Assembly: GCA_902798915.1 (NCBI GenBank)
Contig: CADBYM010000002.1
Span: 1-64,000, forward strand
Direction of reading: 5' to 3'
DNA from: an uncultured Coriobacteriaceae bacterium
GTDB taxonomy: Bacteria > Actinomycetota > Coriobacteriia > Coriobacteriales > Atopobiaceae
Length of the DNA: 64,000 nucleotides
Shown here one piece after another: positions 35,865 through 45,442 of this stretch. Position numbers and translations under genes: made by a program. The notes beneath the pieces were generated by a model. That model made no database searches and had not been told where the DNA came from. It saw only the letters and a list, made by a program, of their open reading frames with translations. Numbering within the stretch: the first letter of the stretch is position 1; each line of letters starts with the position of its first letter.

Positions 35865-35908
35865 ACGTCTGGTGAGTGTCAAACCTACACGGCTTGCGCA
35901 TAAGACCG

Positions 35909-36301
35909 TCACTGAAGGCGTGTCTCTACGTCGCGCAGTTCCTCAGGCACCTCGTCGATGTCGGCACCGAAGGCATCGGCGATTGCTTGGGCTTGGTCAC
36001 GCCTCATGTTGGCCGTACCCGCATCGCCCATGCGCTCGTATGCGTCACCCAGACGATTGAGTGCGTAGGCAGCATATCCTGCAACCGCATCGCCCGTTCC
36101 CGAAAGCTGCATCATGATCACCAGCGAATCAGGGGCCAACGACATCGCCGTCTCGGGATCAAGCTGTACGAGCTCGGCTACGGCCTCCTCGACTTCCAAG
36201 GCAGAGTCCAAATCCCTCTGCAGCAAGGCACGTGCCAGTGCCTGCGACACGGTGCTCACGAACTGCTCGATTACCTCAAGGAGGTAGTCACGGTGCAACA
36301 T
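35909..36301 (-). CDS. DUF6483-like helical protein
   Basis: 130 residues from ATG 36301, with GAGGG upstream; a longer frame from 36328 is less likely. The start MLHRDYLLEVIEQFV and the mostly helical acidic sequence, ending in a TPR-like stretch (AAYALNRLGDAYERMGD), resemble small DUF6483 proteins of Firmicutes and Coriobacteria. The function is unknown. It lies in a gap between the cluster B operon and an anchored hypothetical protein, with 74 bases to the latter, and has no signal sequence. Confidence 0.65.
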   Translation of the reverse strand: MLHRDYLLEVIEQFVSTVSQALARALLQRDLDSALEVEEAVAELVQLDPETAMSLAPDSLVIMMQLSGTGDAVAGYAAYALNRLGDAYERMGDAGTANMRRDQAQAIADAFGADIDEVPEELRDVETRLQ

Positions 36302-36375
36302 GTGACCCTCGTTTCTCGTTTGGGACAATCCGCGTACGGTAATTGCGAGAAGAGTGTACCACGCAAGACGAATCG

Positions 36376-37092
36376 TTACATGGTTACTTTGATGATGGTC
36401 TGGCCACCTTCATAGTCGAGTACGATGAGATATCCTGCCTCCACCTGCGTCATGCGCCATACGCAGGGGACACCGTTCTCTTGCAGCGAATCCAACGTCT
36501 CACGTGTCGCGTTGTAGCCGCCTTCTCCTCGCCAGCCGGTGCCGTCGTCATTGAACCAAACCCATTCGCTCGTCGGCCCTTTGCCTTTGCGCTGCGTCAC
36601 CGTAAGGACCCACAAACCACTGAGGTGCTCGTAGTCACGCTGCATCGGCGTACGCAAGACAGCATCCCAGTCGCTTCCTTCAGAGACCGCTTGGGCGCGG
36701 AGTATGAGGTCGCCGTCGAATCTCTTCACGCCTACCACATAGCAATCGTCGCGTCTGCCCGCATAGTCTGCGGCAATGACGTTTTGCCGCTCGAAGCCAA
36801 GGCTCGAGTATCCTACCCCATTGCCAAGCAGCAGATTGTCTAGCTTCTGGCGGTAATCGACGAAGGCCATCTTCTGAATGCTTACGTACCTAGGGAGATT
36901 CTCGAATCCCGTAGTGCCGTTGGGATCTGAGCACAGGGACAGGATCCCCGCAATCACCAAGACCACGACGAGCAGAGCCAACATAACGACTTCGAATCGT
37001 CCTTGGCTCACGTCTTGGACGGAGCCTGCGTCTTGGACGGGGTCCGCTCCCTGGGCGATACCCGCTTCAGGCACCTCACGCGTGGAACGCAT
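36376..37092 (-). CDS. membrane-anchored protein of unknown function
   Basis: 238 residues from ATG 37092, with GAGGGG ahead. A short cytoplasmic tail precedes one helix (EVVMLALLVVVLVIAGILSL), then an outside domain of about 180 residues with many aromatic residues and no family I recognise. The gene overlaps the end of the polymerase-like gene by 17 bases, so the two products are made together. This repeats the arrangement at 10833-12766, where another Wzy-like gene is coupled to a small anchored protein. Confidence 0.65.
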   Translation of the reverse strand: MRSTREVPEAGIAQGADPVQDAGSVQDVSQGRFEVVMLALLVVVLVIAGILSLCSDPNGTTGFENLPRYVSIQKMAFVDYRQKLDNLLLGNGVGYSSLGFERQNVIAADYAGRRDDCYVVGVKRFDGDLILRAQAVSEGSDWDAVLRTPMQRDYEHLSGLWVLTVTQRKGKGPTSEWVWFNDDGTGWRGEGGYNATRETLDSLQENGVPCVWRMTQVEAGYLIVLDYEGGQTIIKVTM

Positions 37093-38167
37093 GTGCACCA
37101 CCCCTCCCCTCAGCAAGCACACGCCAACTGACGGGCCCGCTCAAGGCCTGCGTGAGCACGAGCAACGTACAGTTGAACTCAAGCTGCATGGGTAATGCGC
37201 TTCTCGTCAGCAGCAATGCGAAGAGCAGGCATGCATAGAGCGTGAGGTAATCGTGACGCGCCCGGCCGCACCGCAGCACGCCACACACGTAGCACACGTA
37301 AAGGCAAATGAGCGCCAGATAACCATACTTCCCCACGAGCGACCCATAGGAACCCTTCAGCATCGCAAGCGAGAGGAACTTCGGAGCGTCATACGAGATG
37401 CAGAAGAGCGCGAGAGGCGCGAGGGCAACAATCCAATGCAACGGGCGGCGCACATCAGCGAACCGCTCTTGACGCACCACGCGCTCGCACGCGAAGATAC
37501 CCACGCCGAGCGCTGCGACAAAGAGCGCAACAATCTTTGCCCGCACGAGCACAAAGAGAAACGCCGCCCCCACAAGGTCGACCGCAGCCAAAGCACGCTG
37601 CAGACGGGGGTCGGATGTACCCAGTGCGATGCCTACGGATACCGAGAGAACGAGATGCCCGAAGATGCCCTGTTCCTTAAAGCCGAACGTAGGTACGAAG
37701 GTCTCGCCAACCAAGGCATCAAGCGACCCCGAAATGCCCAAGCATGAGAACAGCATCGCAACGAGCATGCCGACCAACGCACTCATTGCATAGCATCGCG
37801 CCAGACGACGAAGGCTGACGTCACTGCCCACGACCAGCATGAGCACGAGCACCAGAGGTTCGGGATTGCTTTTGGAGCGCCAAAGGACCACGGTCGAGAA
37901 GAGGGCGCACCCCAGACCCAGAAGGACCGGGCGCTCCACCTTGAGCTCCTTGCTGGCAAGGGCAGCTACGAGAAGTCCTCCCGTCATCGCTTGGTGGAGC
38001 ACGCCAAGGCCGCTCGCCTTCACAAAGTCGAGGTCACCGATGAGGGAACGAGCGAAGACAATCTCGCCAAAGGTCCACACCATAAGTGCGAAGCATACCA
38101 TGCGGTCAACCCACTCGGGAGGAACGGGCTCCTCGGCCCTTTGAAGCAAGCGTTGTAGTTTGGTCAA
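37076..38167 (-). CDS. polymerase-like polytopic membrane protein
   Basis: 363 residues with about 10 predicted helices. Wzy proteins vary greatly in sequence; the hints here are the helix layout, a central outside loop (GFKEQGIFGHLVLS), a basic loop with DPRLQRAL and the end motif SALPMQLEFNCTLL, which resembles the DxALxxxxN end of the other polymerases in the window. It is located beside polysaccharide genes. Transcription starts near 38167 and runs into the anchored protein. The call rests on context and hydropathy and is the weakest of the four polymerase calls. Confidence 0.55.
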   Translation of the reverse strand: MTKLQRLLQRAEEPVPPEWVDRMVCFALMVWTFGEIVFARSLIGDLDFVKASGLGVLHQAMTGGLLVAALASKELKVERPVLLGLGCALFSTVVLWRSKSNPEPLVLVLMLVVGSDVSLRRLARCYAMSALVGMLVAMLFSCLGISGSLDALVGETFVPTFGFKEQGIFGHLVLSVSVGIALGTSDPRLQRALAAVDLVGAAFLFVLVRAKIVALFVAALGVGIFACERVVRQERFADVRRPLHWIVALAPLALFCISYDAPKFLSLAMLKGSYGSLVGKYGYLALICLYVCYVCGVLRCGRARHDYLTLYACLLFALLLTRSALPMQLEFNCTLLVLTQALSGPVSWRVLAEGRGGAHAFHA

Positions 38168-38309
38168 GTCACATGCTCCTCATTACGCGGCACATTGCGT
38201 TACTGTATCACAGTTGCGAGGTCAAGACATGTCGAGGCGCATGTGGAAAGGCACCTCCTGCGGCCTCATACGCTATTATGGTACGGTCATTCGCAAAGGA
38301 GAGGCATGT

Positions 38310-39335
38310 ATGATAACTCGAAAGCAGTTTATTGCCGCCATACTCAGCACAACCACCTCGTGCCTGCTCTCCGCATGCACCGGTGGCACCATGAGCACCA
38401 AAAAGCAGGAGGCACGTGAAGAAGCCGCACAGCAGGCCGCAGCGGAGGAGAACGGCGCGGAGGGAAACACAGGCGAGGCGGTCGACCTCACAGGCTCCAC
38501 CCTTGTGGTAGCAACCACCTACGGTCCGTACACCCAAATCCTTGAGTACTTCGCGATACCGATCCTCGCGGAGCAGGAAGCCGTCCTCCAGGTCGTCGAG
38601 TACAAAAGTGCGGACGAGGCCAACAGCGCTGTCAAGTCCGGCAAGGCAGACGCATGCTTCTGTCAGCAGCTCAACGAGCTGAATGCCTATAACCTCGAGA
38701 ACTCGAAGGGACTCTCTTATGTGGGCGGTGTCTACTATCGCCCCTACGGAGCCTTCTCCACAAAGCACGACACCTTGCACGAGATTGCACAGGACGAAAC
38801 CATCGTCATCCCCTCCGGCGCCGTGGGCAAGGGACGCGCCTTGCTCCTGCTCAACCAAGAGGGAATCATCAAGCTCAACAATCCCAACAAGCTCGATTCC
38901 ACCACCTTCGACATCGCCGAGAACCCCCTCTCAGTCCAATTCCGCGAAGTCGAAGCGTCCGAACTTGCACGCCAGCTCGATGACGCGGACTACGTCATCC
39001 TCGACCCAAACGCAACGTCTAGCATCACGGAAGAGAGCAGCACGGATGAGGGCGCCACGGATGAGGGCGCCGCGGAAGAGAGCACCACGGATGAGGGCGC
39101 GTCTACAGAAAGCGATGTCGCGAACGCAAACGTGCTTCAGCCCCGCATCTCCGATGCCATCGTGATCGAGGCAAGCGACGGCGTGGCAGCCACCCAATAT
39201 GCTAGCGTCATGGCAACGACTCCAAACCTGAAGGACGACGCACGCATCGCTGCCCTCATGGAGCTTTTGCACTCGAACGAGTTCTCCCTCTTCATGCAAG
39301 ACACCTATGGGCAGGAGCTCATTCCCACGGCATAG
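38310..39335 (+). CDS. NlpA/MetQ-like substrate-binding lipoprotein, orphan
   Basis: 341 residues; AAAGGAGAGG precedes the ATG. The signal ends in CLLSACTGG, a clear lipobox. The body follows NlpA/MetQ proteins, which bind methionine or similar amino acids for an ABC importer: TLVVATTYGPYTQILEYF, DACFCQQLNELNAYN, TIVIPSGAVGKGRALLLL and VSVQF-like blocks. Between about residues 235 and 272 an insertion made of EES/TDEGA repeats splits the family sequence. No MetN or MetI gene is nearby, so it is either a spare receptor or works with an importer elsewhere. Confidence 0.8.
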   Translation: MITRKQFIAAILSTTTSCLLSACTGGTMSTKKQEAREEAAQQAAAEENGAEGNTGEAVDLTGSTLVVATTYGPYTQILEYFAIPILAEQEAVLQVVEYKSADEANSAVKSGKADACFCQQLNELNAYNLENSKGLSYVGGVYYRPYGAFSTKHDTLHEIAQDETIVIPSGAVGKGRALLLLNQEGIIKLNNPNKLDSTTFDIAENPLSVQFREVEASELARQLDDADYVILDPNATSSITEESSTDEGATDEGAAEESTTDEGASTESDVANANVLQPRISDAIVIEASDGVAATQYASVMATTPNLKDDARIAALMELLHSNEFSLFMQDTYGQELIPTA

Positions 39336-39438
39336 CGCTGACGCCCGGGAACACCGCGATGGGTTTCGGCTTCCCCAATGCGAGCAGGTCATTGGGTCTG
39401 CCGCAGAAGCGGCTGGCGTCTTCTCCATGATTTGTACT

Positions 39439-39473
39439 GTGCCCCAGCGCATCACGCACCGGGGCACTCTTTT
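39439..39473 (+). terminator. rho-independent terminator after the NlpA-like gene
   Basis: GTGCCCC (39439-39445) pairs with GGGGCAC (39461-39467), followed by TCTTTT. The loop is 15 bases. It lies between two convergent genes and could also serve the minus-strand gene that ends at 39494, where the A-side tail is weaker. Confidence 0.7.
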
Positions 39474-39493
39474 CGGCCGTGTTGTTCGGAGGG

Positions 39494-41017
39494 CTAGCGC
39501 AGGAGCGAACCGGGCCAGATGCGACCGGTCGCCAAGTCATCCCATTCGGCGGAGGTCACCTGTCTGCTCGTACGCAGCACATCGTGCTTGCGCGCATAGT
39601 CATCCAGCTCGTCAACCATGCGAATGAAGGCCTCAAGCGTGGTGTTGTCTCCCCGTCGAGCAGCGCCGCGCACCGCACTCCGCGTGAGAAGGGCGCAGCA
39701 GGAAGCGCCAAAGCGCATGATAACGCCCGTGCGACGGTCGCTCGAATCGTCGACGACATACGAGATCTCAACCGGGGGCTCCTCTGCAAGCCTCGCCTCC
39801 ACCCCTTCGGTGCCTGCCACCTCATGGAGGGTAACAAACGCTGGCAGCACGCCTTCTGCCCCGTCTGGCGCCTCGAGCCTCTCGATGCCGATCATGATCC
39901 GACTGCGCAGCGTGTCCAAATAGGCAAACGATGGAATCGTGCGTCCGTTGACGACGTCCTGGAGCATTGCCACGGACTCATCACCCAAGTCGCGCGCAAT
40001 CGCAGCCAATGTGAGCGAGGGATTCGCCCTGCGCATGAGCGCGATGGCCTGACGCAATCGCTCGGCATAGCGCAGCGCATAGTCCACAGGCGCAGCGGCA
40101 TCGCTCGCATCGGCCGCATTGACAGCATCACCGGAGACAAAGCGCATACCACGGGCAGGAGACTCCTCAACTGCTTGGAGAAAGGCACGCGTGGCAGGAA
40201 GCTCGAACTTCGCTTGCTCGCGAGCTTCAGATATCGGCGTCACATCCACCGACGGCTCCTCGGAAGACTTAAGCCTGCGCATGGGCACCGATACGACGCC
40301 CGGTTGCGCGGATGAGGAACGCGGCTTCTGCTCTGGTAGCGACGCTGCCGAGCTCGGCTCTAGAGGGGCAGGCGGCTCAGGCTTTTGCTCTGGAGCCGCA
40401 ACGGAGTCATCGGGGCGCTGCGGAGCGGCCTCGACACGCGTGTCCGCCGCACGTCGACGCTCCTCCTGTCGCGCACGCTCCAGCTGCTCAATCCGCTGCA
40501 GCTGTCGTGCGTTCTCGGCACGCTTCGCTAGGCGCTCCTCTTCCTCGAGCTGCAGGAAGGCCTCCTCGACCTCGGGGCGCAGCGCCATCTCGAAGATGCC
40601 AGCACCGGGCTTGCCTGCATTGCGCGTCTGGTACAGCAACGGCCACCATTCGTCCATGCCATACTGGTTCTGTTGCGGCGCCGGAACACCGAATCGCTCG
40701 CCGGCAATCTGTGCGGCCTCCGAAAGCCAACGGCGATACCGTCCCATGGTCCCCCGGTACCGAATGCTCAGCTGCTGGAAGGTCGCCGGCCCTCCGTACT
40801 CCCGCAGGCAGCGGACCGCCTTGCCCGCATCGCTCTGCGCAAAGGACTCATCTCCCAGAAGCTCGGCCCATTGCGCAGCCGTAAGCGGCGAGACGTACTC
40901 GTCCTCGTTGGGATGCCATGTGTAGTCGATCTCCTCCTCGGACTCCACGTCCTCGACGGTCTCGCTCCCAGCGCGCATGGAGCGCTCGTTTCTGATAATG
41001 GCCATCGCAACCCCCAT
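39494..41017 (-). CDS. protein with restriction-associated N-terminal domain and coiled coil
   Basis: 507 residues. Residues about 70-160 (GGPATFQQLSIRYRGTMGRY, DEWWPLLYQTR, FEMALRPEVEEAF) resemble the small domain that precedes AAA+ motors in McrB-type restriction proteins (compare WPILF...W.LRPEL). It is followed by a charged coiled coil (about 160-205), a Pro/Glu-rich linker and a C-terminal region with an HTH-like stretch (LTLAAIARDLGDESVAMLQD). No nuclease or AAA+ motor is in or beside it. The start may be ATG 41017 or ATG 41005, the latter having GGGGG in front. A role as an accessory or adapter protein is possible; the function is unknown. Confidence 0.55.
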   Translation of the reverse strand: MGVAMAIIRNERSMRAGSETVEDVESEEEIDYTWHPNEDEYVSPLTAAQWAELLGDESFAQSDAGKAVRCLREYGGPATFQQLSIRYRGTMGRYRRWLSEAAQIAGERFGVPAPQQNQYGMDEWWPLLYQTRNAGKPGAGIFEMALRPEVEEAFLQLEEEERLAKRAENARQLQRIEQLERARQEERRRAADTRVEAAPQRPDDSVAAPEQKPEPPAPLEPSSAASLPEQKPRSSSAQPGVVSVPMRRLKSSEEPSVDVTPISEAREQAKFELPATRAFLQAVEESPARGMRFVSGDAVNAADASDAAAPVDYALRYAERLRQAIALMRRANPSLTLAAIARDLGDESVAMLQDVVNGRTIPSFAYLDTLRSRIMIGIERLEAPDGAEGVLPAFVTLHEVAGTEGVEARLAEEPPVEISYVVDDSSDRRTGVIMRFGASCCALLTRSAVRGAARRGDNTTLEAFIRMVDELDDYARKHDVLRTSRQVTSAEWDDLATGRIWPGSLLR

Positions 41018-41120
41018 CGACTCACAAGTGGTATGAGGTTACCACAAGTATCGGGGCGTTGTGCAATGGCCCTTCAGGCTGTTCGCAACGACCGATGGGC
41101 ATAAGCTGATGGTCTGCTCC

Positions 41121-41298
41121 CAACAAAAGCCGAGCTTGTGGCATGCCGGGGAGGGCTCTCCTAACAAAAAACGGGCTTGTGGCACATCTTCTAACGGGAA
41201 AGGAGCTTGAGGCACGCCACAAGGTCCATTCCCGTTAGAAGACGTGCCGCAAGCTCCGTTTTCGTGAGATTCCCTGCCACAAAGTCCATTTCCGTTAG
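41121..41298. repeat. nested inverted array of six ~27-bp units
   Basis: Three units read forward (41121-41147, 41161-41188, 41191-41218) and three read in reverse (41216-41238, 41244-41267, 41275-41298). The shared core in forward sense is CTAACGG(A/G)AANGGACCTTG followed by TGGCA. The middle pair joins into a hairpin of about 55 bases (CTTCTAACGGGA at 41187-41198 with its inverse at 41230-41241). Spacing is about 30 bp. It lies between the stop of copA and the next minus-strand gene. Confidence 0.85.
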
Positions 41299-41303
41299 AC
41301 CGC

Positions 41304-43592
41304 CTACAGGCGCACGCGACGCAGGAGCAACGAGTTGGTCACCACACTCACGCTCGAGAGGGCCATGCAGGCGGAGCTGAGCTCTGGCGGGAGAATACCG
41401 AACGCCGCGAGTGGTATAAGCAGCAGATTGTAGCCAAGCGCCCACGCGAAGTTCTGCCTAATCTTGCGCATCGTCGCCCTACTCAACCGGATGGCACGCG
41501 CCACGTCGCGCACGTCATCGTGCATGAGCACCACCTGCCCCACCTCAAGGGCGGCATCCGAACCCGCCCCCATGGCAATGCCAAGGTCTGCCGTGGCCAG
41601 CGCTGGCGTGTCGTTGATGCCGTCACCCACCATCGCGACCAGCTCCTCATGGGCAGGATCGAGCAGGGTGGCAACGGTCTGCGCCTTCTGGTCCGGAAGC
41701 ACCTCGGCAAGCACGTTCCCCTCGTCGATGCCGACCTCCGCAGCGACGTGACTGGCGGGACCGCGCGCGTCTCCGGTGAGCAGGTAGACGTCACACCCGA
41801 GGTCACGCAACATGGCCACACCTTCCGCAGCGCTCGGTTTGGGTTGGTCCGCGGCCGCTATCGCTCCTGCCACACCGTACGCCTCAAACACCAGATACAT
41901 CACCGTCGCATGCGCACCTTTGCCATCCTGCGCAAACTCCCTGCACCAAGCAGGCAGCTCGGCCCCCGTTAACTCCCGCACGAGCAGCTCGTTGCCAAAG
42001 CCGAAGCGTTCGCCGTCCACGCAACCCACGACACCCCGACCAGTTCTAGCCTCGAAGTCGCTCACCATGCCGTTCGGGATCGCCACATCATGTTCGGCCG
42101 CGTACATGAGAACCGCACGGGCAAGGGGATGCTCGCTCCCTCGTTCAAGTGCGCCAGCAAAGCGCACCACGTCCTCTTCGCTCGCGTCATCACCACACGC
42201 AATGGCCACCACCATGGGCATTCCTTGCGTGAGCGTGCCCGTCTTGTCGAAGACAACCTTGCGCACGCGACCCGCCTGCTGCAGGGCGTCTCCGTCCTTG
42301 ATGAGAATGCCCTGCTCGGCCCCCCTGCCTGTGCCGACCATCACGGCCGTGGGCGTTGCCAGTCCGAGCGCGCACGGACAGGCGACCACCACGACCGATA
42401 CCCCAGCCATGAGCGCATGCTCGAACGACGCCGCGTCGATGCCGTCCCCCATCGCCGCGGCAATGAGCCACCCGATGAAGGTCAGAAGGCCTATGCAGAG
42501 GATCGTGGGGACAAAGACCCCCGCAATGCGGTCGGCGAGCTGCTGAATCTGCGGGCGCGAGCCTTGTGCCTTCTCAACCATCTCCACGATGCGGCTCAGG
42601 GTCGACTCTGCCCCCACGCGTGTCGCACGCACCGTAAGCGTGCCGTTGCCGTTGATCGTGGCGCCCGTCACCTCGTCGCCCGGCGCCTTTTCTTGCGGCA
42701 TCGGTTCGCCCGTGAGCATGGACTCGTCAACCGAACTGGTGCCCTGCACCACGACGCCGTCGACGGGGACGCGCTCGCCGGGACGCACGTCCACCACGTC
42801 TCCCACCCGCAAGTCGTCGGTAGAGACGTCGAGCAGTTCGTCGCCACGATGCACGTGGGCAACCTTGGGCGCGAGGCTCATGAGGGACTCGACCGCCTCA
42901 CCCGCACGCCCCTTCGCACGCGCCTCGAGCATCTTGCCGAGCAAGACGAAGGCGATGAGCATGGCGCTGGTCTCGAAAGGCGCCATCTTGCCAGCCGTTG
43001 TAGGAGAGAAGGTCACGTAGAGGGAGTATGCGAAGGCGATGGTCGTGCCCACCGCCACGAGCGTGTCCATGTTTGCCGAGCGAGCCTTGAGCGCACCCCA
43101 CGCACCACGATAAAAGCGGCGCCCTGCCACGAACTGCACGGGAATCGTGAGCACCATGCACACGAGGTTCATGACGAGCATCATCTGATCGTGGGTATGG
43201 TCCGGCCCAAAGATGGCATTTGCCAGAGGCATCGTGAGGGTCATGCCGAGTGGCGTCATGCCGATGATCATCACCAGCGCCGCGAGCACGAGCGCCATCA
43301 CGAACATCCTGAGGTCATACGCATGCTGCGCCGCCTCACGTGCTCGCCGTTCCTCGTCAAAGGCCGCACGCCCCTTGCGCGGTATGACCGTGGCACCGTA
43401 GCCAAGGTCCACGATCGTCTCGATGACGGCCGGCATGTTGGTAACTTTGGGGTCGAATTCGACGGTGCCGTTGTTTGCGGCGAGATTCACCTCGCACGAC
43501 TCGACGCCATCCATCTTGCCCACCATCTTCTGGATAAGTGCCGAGCAATTGGCGCAGTGCATGCCTTCGATGGCTATGCGTTCGGTTTCCAC
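41304..43592 (-). CDS. copA: copper-exporting P-type ATPase
   Basis: 762 residues from GTG 43592: GAGGAG lies six bases before it, whereas ATG 43598 would touch that site. Order of parts: heavy-metal domain with GMHCANC (residues ~5-70), four to six helices, actuator domain with TGEP, metal helix with ACPCALG (about residue 403), phosphorylation site DKTGTLTQG (about 449), [19 protein letters not shown] (about 657), two final helices. CPC with a single CxxC domain is the Cu(I) exporter pattern (type IB-1). No copper-responsive regulator or CopZ is seen nearby. Probably gives resistance to copper. Confidence 0.95.
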   Translation of the reverse strand: METERIAIEGMHCANCSALIQKMVGKMDGVESCEVNLAANNGTVEFDPKVTNMPAVIETIVDLGYGATVIPRKGRAAFDEERRAREAAQHAYDLRMFVMALVLAALVMIIGMTPLGMTLTMPLANAIFGPDHTHDQMMLVMNLVCMVLTIPVQFVAGRRFYRGAWGALKARSANMDTLVAVGTTIAFAYSLYVTFSPTTAGKMAPFETSAMLIAFVLLGKMLEARAKGRAGEAVESLMSLAPKVAHVHRGDELLDVSTDDLRVGDVVDVRPGERVPVDGVVVQGTSSVDESMLTGEPMPQEKAPGDEVTGATINGNGTLTVRATRVGAESTLSRIVEMVEKAQGSRPQIQQLADRIAGVFVPTILCIGLLTFIGWLIAAAMGDGIDAASFEHALMAGVSVVVVACPCALGLATPTAVMVGTGRGAEQGILIKDGDALQQAGRVRKVVFDKTGTLTQGMPMVVAIACGDDASEEDVVRFAGALERGSEHPLARAVLMYAAEHDVAIPNGMVSDFEARTGRGVVGCVDGERFGFGNELLVRELTGAELPAWCREFAQDGKGAHATVMYLVFEAYGVAGAIAAADQPKPSAAEGVAMLRDLGCDVYLLTGDARGPASHVAAEVGIDEGNVLAEVLPDQKAQTVATLLDPAHEELVAMVGDGINDTPALATADLGIAMGAGSDAALEVGQVVLMHDDVRDVARAIRLSRATMRKIRQNFAWALGYNLLLIPLAAFGILPPELSSACMALSSVSVVTNSLLLRRVRL

Positions 43593-43720
43593 GTGCATCT
43601 CCTCATCGTTCGCAATCAGTGCTGCTTCACCAAACCCAGCCTATGCATTTTCGGCTACGACGATAGTACTGCGAAAACGCCACGCTTCGCGTGCTTGTTT
43701 GCTCCACGTGGCATTATACG

Positions 43721-43750
43721 TTGCAATTCGTGTTATTGCTCATGTAGAAT
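43721..43750 (+). promoter_or_regulatory. candidate promoter of the oligopeptide-binding gene
   Basis: TTGCAA (43721-43726) and TAGAAT (43745-43750) are 18 bases apart, in an A/T-rich patch 42 bases before the ATG. Both boxes match the consensus in four to five of six bases. Confidence 0.5.
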
Positions 43751-43792
43751 AAAGTGGTGCCGGGGCCATTCATATCAAGAAACGAGCTTGCC

Positions 43793-45427
43793 ATGGGTGA
43801 TTTGCGAAGAAAGGCAGCGTTGTTGCTGTTGGCTCTTGTTTTCCTGTGTACGGCCTGTGGGAACCAAAAGACAACTCCCACGCCCACCGAGGCCGCGGGG
43901 CAGGAACTCGACACTTCCAGCTTCCTCGTCGCCATCGAGGAGGAGCCGGACACGGTGGACTTCCAGTGTACGTCCATCCACTACACCATCGCTACAAACG
44001 TGTTCGACCGCCTAGTGGAGATGCGGCCTGACAACGACGGCAACGTGACGGTCATGCCCTCCCTGGCCGAGTCGTGGAAGAAGTCGGAGGATGGCAGGAC
44101 CTACACCTTCCACCTGCGAGAGGGCGTGACCTTTAGCAACGGAGCCGAGCTGACGTCTTCGGATGTGCTGTACTCGTTCAAGCGCCTGCTCACGCATCCA
44201 GACTCCTGCAACCAAGACATCGCAGAGATCATTCTCGGCGCTTCTGCTCTGGAGGCGGGAGAGACGGATGAGCTCGAGGGCTTCAAAGTGCTCGACGACC
44301 TAGACTTCTCCATCACTCTTGAGCAGCCCTTCGAGGCGTTCTTGGCCTGTCTCTCCATGCCGGGCGCCTCTATCATGGACGAGAACACGACACTTGAGGC
44401 CGGCGACCTCTTCGGCGCAGATGCAGTCCACACGATCGGGACTGGCCCGTTCGTGCTGGAGCAGTGGAAACCTGGCAAAGGCATGCTGCTCGTGGCTAAC
44501 GACAACTGCTGGGATGACGCCCCCAAGAGCGCGGGACTGGACTTGCGCTTCATCACGGATCCGGAAGAGATCCGGATGATGTTCGAGAACGGCAAACTGG
44601 ACATCCTCGACCTCGATGATCAGGGAAGCGCGGCAGAGTTCTTCATCCATGGCGACATTTACCAGGGTCGAATCCAAGAAGTCCCGCAGATCGGCATCAG
44701 CTACATCGCCCTCAACGAGAAGGTCGCTCCGCTCGATGACGTGCGCGTGCGCAAGGCACTGCAGCTGTCACTCGACCGCAGCACACTGCTCGACGTCGTT
44801 TATAGCGGGCGCGGGTTGGTGGAGAACGGCATCTTCTCGCATGGGCTCTATGGCTTCGACCCCGACCTCCCCGCGATTCCGTACGATACGAAACAGGCAC
44901 AAAAACTCCTCGAGGAAGCCGGCCAAGACGGCGGGTTCGACCTGACCTTCTCTGTGAAGTCATCCTCAACGCAGGCGGAGATGACGCTCGCAGAGCACGC
45001 CGTGGAGATGTGGAAGGCCATAGGAGTCAATGCGTCAATCGACGTCGTAAACGAAGACGAGTTCATGAGTCTGCGCAAGAGCGGTGACCTCGCCTGCTAC
45101 ACGGCAACGTGGACCGCCGACTACAACGATCCCGACAACTATATTTACACGTTTTTCGGCAGTCCAGAGAACACGAAGTTCCGCAGTCTCTGCTATCCTA
45201 AGATGGACGTCATGAATCGCGTACGCGACGCACGTACGATTACCGATGCAGATAAACGTCTGGCAGAGTATCGGGATTTGGAGCGTACAATTGTGCAGGA
45301 TGATGCCGCTTGGATTCCGCTCTTCTCGCGAACCCGCCTGTACGTGACGTCGGAACGACTGGTGGGTTTCCAGCATGCATGGAACGGATCGGTCAAGAAC
45401 GTGTACCGTACGATGTCTGTTGAGTAA
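43793..45427 (+). CDS. oligopeptide-binding lipoprotein (SBP family 5), orphan
   Basis: 544 residues from ATG 43793. The signal LLLLALVFLCTACGN has a lipobox. SLAESWKKSEDGRTYTFHLR, FSNGAELTSSDVLYSFKRLL, GTGPFVLEQWKPG and VRKALQLSLDRSTLLD follow OppA/DppA-type binding proteins. No permease or ATPase gene accompanies it; instead the next gene, 15 bases on, encodes a c-di-GMP phosphodiesterase-like sensor. The protein may therefore present peptides to that sensor rather than to an importer (inference). Confidence 0.85.
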   Translation: MGDLRRKAALLLLALVFLCTACGNQKTTPTPTEAAGQELDTSSFLVAIEEEPDTVDFQCTSIHYTIATNVFDRLVEMRPDNDGNVTVMPSLAESWKKSEDGRTYTFHLREGVTFSNGAELTSSDVLYSFKRLLTHPDSCNQDIAEIILGASALEAGETDELEGFKVLDDLDFSITLEQPFEAFLACLSMPGASIMDENTTLEAGDLFGADAVHTIGTGPFVLEQWKPGKGMLLVANDNCWDDAPKSAGLDLRFITDPEEIRMMFENGKLDILDLDDQGSAAEFFIHGDIYQGRIQEVPQIGISYIALNEKVAPLDDVRVRKALQLSLDRSTLLDVVYSGRGLVENGIFSHGLYGFDPDLPAIPYDTKQAQKLLEEAGQDGGFDLTFSVKSSSTQAEMTLAEHAVEMWKAIGVNASIDVVNEDEFMSLRKSGDLACYTATWTADYNDPDNYIYTFFGSPENTKFRSLCYPKMDVMNRVRDARTITDADKRLAEYRDLERTIVQDDAAWIPLFSRTRLYVTSERLVGFQHAWNGSVKNVYRTMSVE

Positions 45428-45442
45428 CGCGCGATTGTGAGG

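Noticed and set aside
41121..41298. CRISPR-like short repeats near copA
   Set aside because: Units are in both orientations, degenerate and only six in number, and no cas genes are present.
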